From Bacillota bacterium (GTDB lineage Bacteria > Bacillota > Clostridia > DSM-8532): DNA of 7,278 nt. This document shows, one piece after another, positions 1 to 6,500 of the stretch. The translations under genes were made by a program, and so were the position numbers. The stretch is from assembly GCA_023459915.1 (NCBI GenBank), contig JAEWSN010000103.1:1-7278 (forward strand), written 5' to 3'. Each line of letters opens with the position of its first letter. The stretch's first letter is position 1. The notes below the pieces were generated by a model. That model was given only the letters and a program-made list of their open reading frames with translations, ran no database searches and had not been told where the DNA came from.

Positions 1-351
1 CATCCTGTGATTGCCGATGATGCCCGTGAGCACATCGGCAATCTTCGCGATCAGCGAAAGCATCATCTGTGAAGCTGGCGTGCCCTCCGGAAGCGACTCG
101 AGATGGCTCTTGTATGCCATGTCCACACTTCTGACGTACTCGGTCAAAAAACTGGCAATCAGGCTGTCCTTGGAATCAAAATAAATATAGAAGGTGCCCT
201 TGGAGACACCTGCGGCCGCCACGATGGCATCCACCGTGACCTCCTCGAACTCGTGATGGCCAAAGAGGACGGCAGCGCTCTCAAGAATTTTCTGCTTCGT
301 CCGCTCCCCTTTGCTCACTTTCACACCGGCATTTTCTGCTGTCAATTCCAT
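1..351 (-). CDS. TetR/AcrR-family transcriptional regulator, N-terminal part (C-terminus beyond the window)
   Basis: This frame has no stop before the window edge, so only the first 117 residues are visible, against roughly 190-210 for the family. The N-terminal DNA-binding domain is clear. A first helix contains TKQKILESAAVLF (residues 18-30), and the helix-turn-helix is VDAIVAAAGVSKGTFYIYF (about 40-58), followed by the typical DSKDSL (59-64). Residues beyond about 68 begin the ligand-binding and dimerisation domain, which is not conserved enough to suggest a ligand. Such proteins usually act as dimeric cytoplasmic repressors released by a small molecule. The start is the ATG at 349-351, preceded by GAGG at 358-355 with a rather short 3-base spacer. 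It is divergent from the giant surface-protein gene, with an inverted repeat between them, which suggests autoregulation and possibly control of that neighbour. The true target could instead lie downstream of the regulator, outside the window. Family assignment is very secure; the specific role is unknown. Confidence 0.96.
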   Translation of the reverse strand, partial: MELTAENAGVKVSKGERTKQKILESAAVLFGHHEFEEVTVDAIVAAAGVSKGTFYIYFDSKDSLIASFLTEYVRSVDMAYKSHLESLPEGTPASQMMLSLIAKIADVLTGIIGNHRM

Positions 352-385
352 TTTCCTCGCTGTCGAAAACCGTCGCATTGTGTTA

Positions 386-403
386 TCATGAAGACAAACA
401 TGA
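386..403. repeat. Short inverted repeat TCATG-N8-CATGA
   Basis: TCATG at 386-390 is mirrored by CATGA at 399-403 with an 8-base spacer. It overlaps the left half of the better palindrome at 396-417. It could be a secondary half-site arrangement for the same regulator or simply chance in an AT-rich spacer, since a 5-base arm is short. Confidence 0.25.
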
Positions 404-417
404 CCGTAGTCATTTTT
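396..417. promoter_or_regulatory. Inverted repeat, candidate TetR-family operator
   Basis: The core is ATGAC (400-404), a 4-base centre CGTA, and GTCAT (409-413), with perfectly complementary arms. Extending outward, one mismatched pair (399/414) is followed by three more A-T pairs (396-398 with 415-417). This gives 8 of 9 paired arm positions over 22 bases. TetR dimers generally bind palindromes of about this size in their own promoter region. The site lies in the divergent region and overlaps the candidate -35 hexamer of the plus-strand gene, so binding would be expected to block transcription. The palindrome is read directly; that the neighbouring regulator binds it is inference. Confidence 0.55.
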
Positions 418-434
418 TCAAACCTCATTATATC
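407..434 (+). promoter_or_regulatory. Candidate sigma-A-type promoter of the giant surface-protein gene
   Basis: TAGTCA (407-412) matches four of six positions of the -35 consensus. TATATC (429-434) matches four of six positions of the -10 consensus, with a 16-base spacer. Transcription would begin near 440, leaving a leader of roughly 25 bases that contains the ribosome binding site. The -35 hexamer falls inside the inverted repeat at 396-417. An alternative -10 reading, CATTAT at 426-431, is nearly as good, so the exact register is uncertain. Confidence 0.4.
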
Positions 435-453
435 TTCACTGCGGGATGAATTC

Positions 454-459
454 AAGGAG
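454..459 (+). promoter_or_regulatory. Strong ribosome binding site that fixes the giant gene's start
   Basis: AAGGAG lies 7 bases before the ATG at 467, an ideal Shine-Dalgarno sequence and spacing. It matters because two other in-frame starts exist upstream, an ATG at 446 and a GTG at 461. Neither has comparable spacing to a Shine-Dalgarno sequence, and starting at 446 would add seven residues ahead of the Lys-Arg that opens a normal signal peptide. Confidence 0.85.
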
Positions 460-466
460 AGTGGAA

Positions 467-544
467 ATGAAGCGCTACTTGGCAATCGCCCTGGTCCTGT
501 CCATGCTGCTGTCGATGGTCTCGTCCCCACTTGAGATTCAGGCA
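467..544 (+). other. Sec signal peptide of the giant protein
   Basis: Residues 1-26 show a Lys-Arg n-region (2-3), an uninterrupted hydrophobic core (YLAIALVLSMLLSMV, 4-18) and a short polar c-region ending in IQA. Signal peptidase I cleavage is predicted after Ala26, leaving Phe-Glu-Asp at the mature N-terminus. There is no cysteine in a lipobox position and no twin-arginine motif, so this is a plain Sec substrate rather than a lipoprotein. Confidence 0.9.
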
Positions 545-3500
545 TTTGAAGATGGCATCATCGCGTCGACCTCCACAACAGGCAGCACCACGCCTGTCAT
601 TTCAGGCGGCAGTGCCGCGCCAATACCGGATATGTCCCACGACACGCTGGCTTCGCTGCTGACACAGCTGGGCACGGTGGGAATCGAGTCCGAACCCGTG
701 AATATCATCTATCCATCCGGAACGGTCAACGATATCCGGGTTTCATACGAGCTTGTGCAAGCCGGAAAAACCGCATTTCTGGAAACAGATACAGTCAGTG
801 CGCAGGTTCGATTCTCCCTGTCTGCCACCGCAACAACCCCCGTATCCTTCGAGTACGGGGCCATTCCTGCAAGCGCCAGTTTGGGCCAGCACCTAACCGG
901 TGCCACATCGGGAACGGTGACCTTTGCGGCGGGAGAGACAATAAAAGAAGTCATTATCCAAATCAAGCCTTTCGCCGACAACCCCGGTGAATATGGCATC
1001 GCCAGCAATGCAGACGCGTTCTGGACCGGTGAGCGCTATTTTCATTTGTACTGCGACGATATTTCAGGCGCACTGTTTGAAGGTGACCGATACACCCTTA
1101 CTGTACCGGTGCCCATTCGGAGCGATTACAATCTTCAAACCGTTTACCTGTCGGCCATCCGCACCTCTCTGATAGATCTCGATACCATTTCTGGCGCCGA
1201 CGCCCCTGGCATATACACGGTGACCGGCGGTGCCATCGCAGCGCTGACACTGACTGCAGAAATCTCGGGAGATATCCGCACCATGCTCGATGCCAAGGTA
1301 CTGAGTCATATCCGGATGCCGGAAGGATACTTCTTGAATGAAACCGGTACAACAGGCACAATTGGCACCCGGGTGGACGCATATGTATCCGTAGACGATC
1401 CCCATCCCATGCAGACGATCACCTACGCCACCATCATGCCGGATCCCCTGGTGGTTCCGCCGCCAGTGCCCCCCTACCAAGTCAACTTCGCGTCTGACGA
1501 TCTCCCACAGGAATTGCCGACCGCATTTGCTTTTCTCGGACCACTGCTTGAGGCCAACGGCATCAAACGCCGGCTTGATTTCGTCTTTGACACCTCCGGT
1601 CTCTCCGCGCCCGTCAGCCTCTGTTTTTTGGACGATCAGGATACCTATCTCCGGCACCAGATAAGGTTTTCCGATCAACAAGCCCCTGATGTAACCCGGG
1701 TATCCATCGGCATCCCATCCGGCATCCGATATGGCGACATGGTTCCTGTCACCGTTGTGTTCAGCGAGCCGGTCCTGACGGACAACATCACCCTCACCCT
1801 TGAAGGAACCACGCTTTCACCCATGGAGGCCGACGGCACCATCTCCAACGCTGTCAGCTTCCTGTACGAGGCGAGTGTCAACGCTGTCGGCGGCAACAAT
1901 CTTTCCGTGACCATCGACAGCATCAACGGCGCAGTGGATCTGTCCGGGAAAACACAGCTTCCAGTTGGACCACATACCAGCGCTCCCGCCCCAATGGCCA
2001 CTTTCGACCCGGCCGATCCGGAGCAGGTCCTTGCCTGGTGCGCGGATCCTGGCGTCAGCGTGAACCAGGGAACCAGCCGCAACGCGGCTGCGACCATCGC
2101 CATCCCAGTCAAGTACGATGGTTTTCTCAGCAACTGGCTCCTGGCTCCAGCCAGGGTGGACGAAAACAACACTTCCACCGCCTTCAAGGCCCGCGTTATC
2201 GTTGCGACATCGGGGGCCATCGACGTCCCGCTGACAATCCATACCGACGATCTCGGTCACATCACTGGATTCAGCGGTGCGTTCACCGCGCCGGAGAACA
2301 CCACCGGTGTCGATTTGCTGTGCGCGATGGAGCTGTATCTCGACAAAACCGGAGCAGGAACCTTTTCACGGATCCATGCACTGGATACGCTGTACACCGT
2401 CCCCCCGCTGATCCTCATCGACGACGCGACAGACATCTCACTGGACTACACACACTGGCCGCCCACCGATACTCTCTCCGCGGACGGAGGTGCCGCGCTC
2501 TCTCTCGGGTATCATCTGCATGTTGCCGCCAGTTGGCAGGATGCCGCGTACTTCTCATGGACCAGCAGCAACGCCGCCGTGGCGTCCATCAACAACGCGG
2601 GCATCATCACGTTGACCGGCACGCCGGGCACGGCAACCTTCACGCTGACTGTCTCCAATCCTCTTTCAGAGCCTGCTTATGCCGTGACCTCCCGCACACT
2701 GACCGTGCAGGCGGCACAGGCTGCGTACCTGTATGTACCAGCCGGTCTGGCACAGCAGGAACGCCTGCGCGGCAATGACGCGGTGGTGGATTTCGCGACC
2801 AACCTCCATGAGCGCAACGCGCAATATGCCGGGCAGTCTACGGAAACCGACTTCACATTCACCCTGTATCGGGCAGAATATACCGGCAGCATCCTGGGCA
2901 AGGGAACCGCGCTGTTCACGGAAACACTTCCCGCAACCGCCGTCGCGCCAAGAAACACCTACACCGTCGGTTCCGAATACCTGCAGGACAGCACCCCCAA
3001 GGGCGTATCCGGCTATGTGCTGGAAATAAGCGCGGAAGATCGGCAAACCGGGCAAACCTTGTCTGCCGATGTGCGCATCCGGGTGCGTGACCTGCCGGCC
3101 ATCGCCACACTCGTCCGCCCGGAAAGGCGCTACACGACAGTTCTGGAGGATTCCATCCCTGTTCGGTTCGACATTGAAAACAAGACGGCAGACACCGAAC
3201 ATCTGCTTTCCATCACCCGAAACAGCGAAACCACACCGATTTATACCTCCTCCGATCCTGCCGGCGTTGGGCAACCCCTCTCTGTCCCGGTCCCCCATGT
3301 GAATGCAGGCCGCCTGCTCGATGTCTATACAGTGACACTGAAGGCGCGGAACCCTTCCGACGAAACCTGGTCCTATGACGCCTATCCCTTCTATGTCTAC
3401 AATCACGATGCGCTGGAGATTTTCGTCAACGGATTGCCAAACCCCCGGAGCATGAGGGTACAGGCGAATTTCCCGGATGGTGTGGTCGCATACTACACGG

Positions 3501-6500
3501 ACATCTGGTGGTACAGCACTGAAACCGGCCTGCTGGATTGGATTGGCATCAACAAGACCGAGTATGCCTGGAGCAGTGTCGCGGACAAAATCACCTGGTC
3601 GGTCGACGGCGACAGTGTTTCGCTGTGGTACAACTCGGGTAACGGCAGAGAACGGATCACCGCTGAAAACGGCATACATCTGCCGGGAACAAGTTTTACC
3701 CTGGAGGCGGACGAAGCCGGCCATTCCGTGGTGACCGCCACCCATGCGCTCACCGGCATGTCCGACAGGCTTCTTGTCGACGTAACCCCCATCCACGACA
3801 AACTCTTCATGTTCCAGTCCTATCCCCCCATGCCCTGCAACATCCACTACACCAATGGCGACGGTGTGGCGCGTTCATACACCACCACCGCGCTGGGCCA
3901 ACTGACAGTCCATGAAAGCAGTGGCATCGTCGGGGATGTGCTCTTTTATCCAACCGGCGACAATCAGGACATCTACGACTATGGCGTGCTGCGAAGCGGG
4001 AAGATGGCCGCCACACAGCAAACCGTGGGCCGGTTCACCGCCTACCCGCGGAACATTGTGCTGCTGCCGCAGCGGCAGTACCGGGTAAGCCTGTCCCTGC
4101 AGAATCAGGAAACCGGCGCGCCCTACACCGGCCCTGTTGTGCTGCGGGGTGGATTGTACCTGAACGACAGATACCAACCGCAGACCACCGTCAACGGCGT
4201 GCCCGGCAACACAGACCAGACGATCTCCGCTGACACGAACGGGCGGTATGCCATCGATTTGGCCGCCACGGGCGTGACCGACAACCATGAATTGACACCG
4301 GAGGATGGCGTCTCCTATGTGCTGGAGGCACGGTTCCCGGACAATGCCCACCGACCTGTGTTCATCCGGATTGATGCAAAGGAGGTCTGGGAAAACCGGG
4401 CGTCCCCGCTGGGCGTGGATCGACTGCAGCCCATCCATCCGGTCAACGGGAACGCCATTGACAACAGCGTCATCATCGTATCCGAGGACCTGTCGATCAA
4501 TGGCGAATCCATGTCCTTCGAAGCGCTCAATTTTGTCGACGACATCCCCGTCAACGCCGATTTGGCGCTGGAGTTGATTGTCTCCGGCGGCTATCGCCCG
4601 TCCTACGAGGTCGGCCTGGTGGATGAAACCGGCGCTGTCCGAACCCACACCACGGTGGCGCGTTCCGAAGCCTATCCCTTTGCCGACACCACCATTCTGA
4701 GTGGCGCAACCGACATGACAAAAGGCTTGATCGATATCCTGCGCCACTACGATGATCCGGGCACGCGGTTCAATCTCTATCCGGTCATCCGTGCGCCGGG
4801 GCTTGAAATCCGGCTGTCCAAGTCCATCCAGATACAAAATCTGATGAATGTGCCCATGATGGCGGAGGGGTTGGCGGACAACTTCGCTGACACCGAGGCC
4901 CTGCTTGCCGATGTGCAGGCCGGTGGTTATTACCCTGTAGATGACAGCTTCGTCGGCGACGCGCTTGATTTCCTGTCCTATTACGACATGGACTTTGGGA
5001 AAACCGCGGGCCTCGAAATCATCCCCACGGACGATCCGCTTGTCTACAAGGGCATCTTCCGCTTCGCGGTCGGCACCTACGACAGGGACAATCCTTCCGG
5101 CGTTTTTGTGGCCTCGGGAGAGGATCAGAAATTCAGTTACATGCCCGGTTTTTCGGATGTGAAAGCCATGAAAAAGGGGGAATTCCTGAAGAAAAGCAAG
5201 GCGACCATGAACAAGTTCAAGGACACCAGCAAGGGCTTCTACTACTCTTACGGTGGTGGCGCCTACGTGGAATGCGAAATTTACTATGACATCGGCGAAC
5301 AGGAGTGGATGATGCGCCTGCTGACCTCCGACACCTATATCGGCGGCGGCGGCGGGTATTACTACAATGTCAACGGCAGCATCGGGCCGGTGCCTGTCAC
5401 CGCAACCCTCAAGGCCGGCATGACCGCAACCGTGGGCCTCAAAATTTACACGGAGGAAGACGGCGCCACCACATACATCACATACCTGTACCCGGGAACC
5501 AATATCTATGTGTTTGGCGGCATCGGGTTCGACTACGACGTCGTTTCGTTCAAGGCAGGCCCCTATGGCATGTTGGAACACAACCAGGAGTATTACTGGG
5601 TCAACAACAACGAACGGGACGGCCAGCGTTTCAGCATTTATGGCGAGGTCGGCATTGAATTCGAGGTGAAACTGCTGTTCATTGGGTACAATGCGAAATG
5701 GAAATGGGGAGATGACGACGATTCCTGGTATTACGGAGATTGGGCAGGCATCTATGTTGATTATTTCATCCCCAAAGAGATCAAGGAGGCGTTGCGCAAG
5801 GGTTGGCCACCACGCATGACATTCGGTTCCAGCTATTTGTCCGCCGCAGGCCTCTCGGGCACCGCGTCCAGTGAAGGTGCCACCGGCCTTCGGCTCATCC
5901 CCGTTGAACAATCCGTTTCCTTCGAGGGACGCGATTATCTGACGGCCAGTGAACGCGTCTGGCTGTCGGTACCGGCGGATGACGGCCTGTTGCGTGCCGC
6001 CCCTGCCTTCTCGCTCCTGTCAATACCTTCCGATGCACCGGAGATCGGCATCACGGACATCTGGCAGAACGGGTACCCCCATGCCAATCCTGTCCTCACT
6101 GAGGATGCTGCGCTGCTTGCCTACCTGTCCGACATGGGCAGCACGGATCTCCTGGATACAGCCGTCTGCGTCAGTGACAAGACCGCCGGCGCCTTCCCGG
6201 AAGGCACACAACTCGACGCGTCCGACTATCCGGACAGCAACCTCGCCCTCGCCGGTACCGCCGCAAACGCCGTGGCTGTCTGGAACAGAACCTTCACCAC
6301 GGACAGCCCTGCCGCCGGGAGCAATGCCACGGCCGAGGACCTGGTTCGCGCCATGTCCGCAACCGAGGTGATGGCCGGGGTTCGCCGTGACGGTGTGTTC
6401 CACACGACACGCCTGACCGACAATGCCACACCCGATCTCGGACCGGTGGTGGCCGCATCAGGCGACCGTGCCATCGCGCTTTGGCGTGCCGTCTCCCCTG

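Larger units (their letters stand above)
352..466. promoter_or_regulatory. Divergent intergenic region between the regulator and the giant surface-protein gene
   Basis: These 115 bases separate two divergent start codons and are visibly more AT-rich than the flanking genes, particularly at 380-436. They must hold the promoters of both genes, because nothing else lies upstream of either. The region contains two overlapping inverted repeats (386-403 and 396-417), a plausible plus-strand promoter and a strong plus-strand ribosome binding site. I could not assign a convincing minus-strand -35/-10 pair. The AT-rich stretch GATAAC (complement of 382-387) is the best -10 candidate but lacks a good partner at 16-18 bases. 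Confidence 0.8.

Noticed and set aside
446..466. Alternative in-frame starts for the giant gene (ATG at 446, GTG at 461)
   Set aside because: The AAGGAG at 454-459 is ideally placed for the ATG at 467 and lies inside or too near the alternatives. The later start also gives a standard signal peptide.
103..534. A 143-codon plus-strand frame across the 5' part of the window
   Set aside because: It runs antisense through the TetR helix-turn-helix and across the intergenic region into the start of the giant gene. The TetR reading is unmistakable, so this is a shadow.
2666..3847. A 393-codon open frame on the minus strand
   Set aside because: It is in the same antisense register as the longer minus-strand frame and has the same explanation. 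The sense strand shows clear domains and a continuous frame through it.
5342..5356. GGC-repeat tract as a possible phase-variable microsatellite
   Set aside because: It is only four GGC units plus GGG, encoding five glycines. A change in unit number would stay in frame and not switch the gene off, so it is better seen as a glycine linker.
5234..5710. Outer-membrane beta-barrel (autotransporter-type) domain
   Set aside because: The strands alternate suitably, but the signal peptide, ribosome binding site and domain set suggest a Gram-positive host with no outer membrane, and the module is internal rather than C-terminal.
3875..5911. A 678-codon open frame on the minus strand
   Set aside because: It lies codon-for-codon opposite the giant gene. 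In that register antisense stops arise only from sense codons TTA, CTA and TCA, which this GC-rich gene seldom uses; the frame ends exactly at the sense TCA at 3875-3877. It has no ribosome binding site of note and its translation has no recognisable domain.
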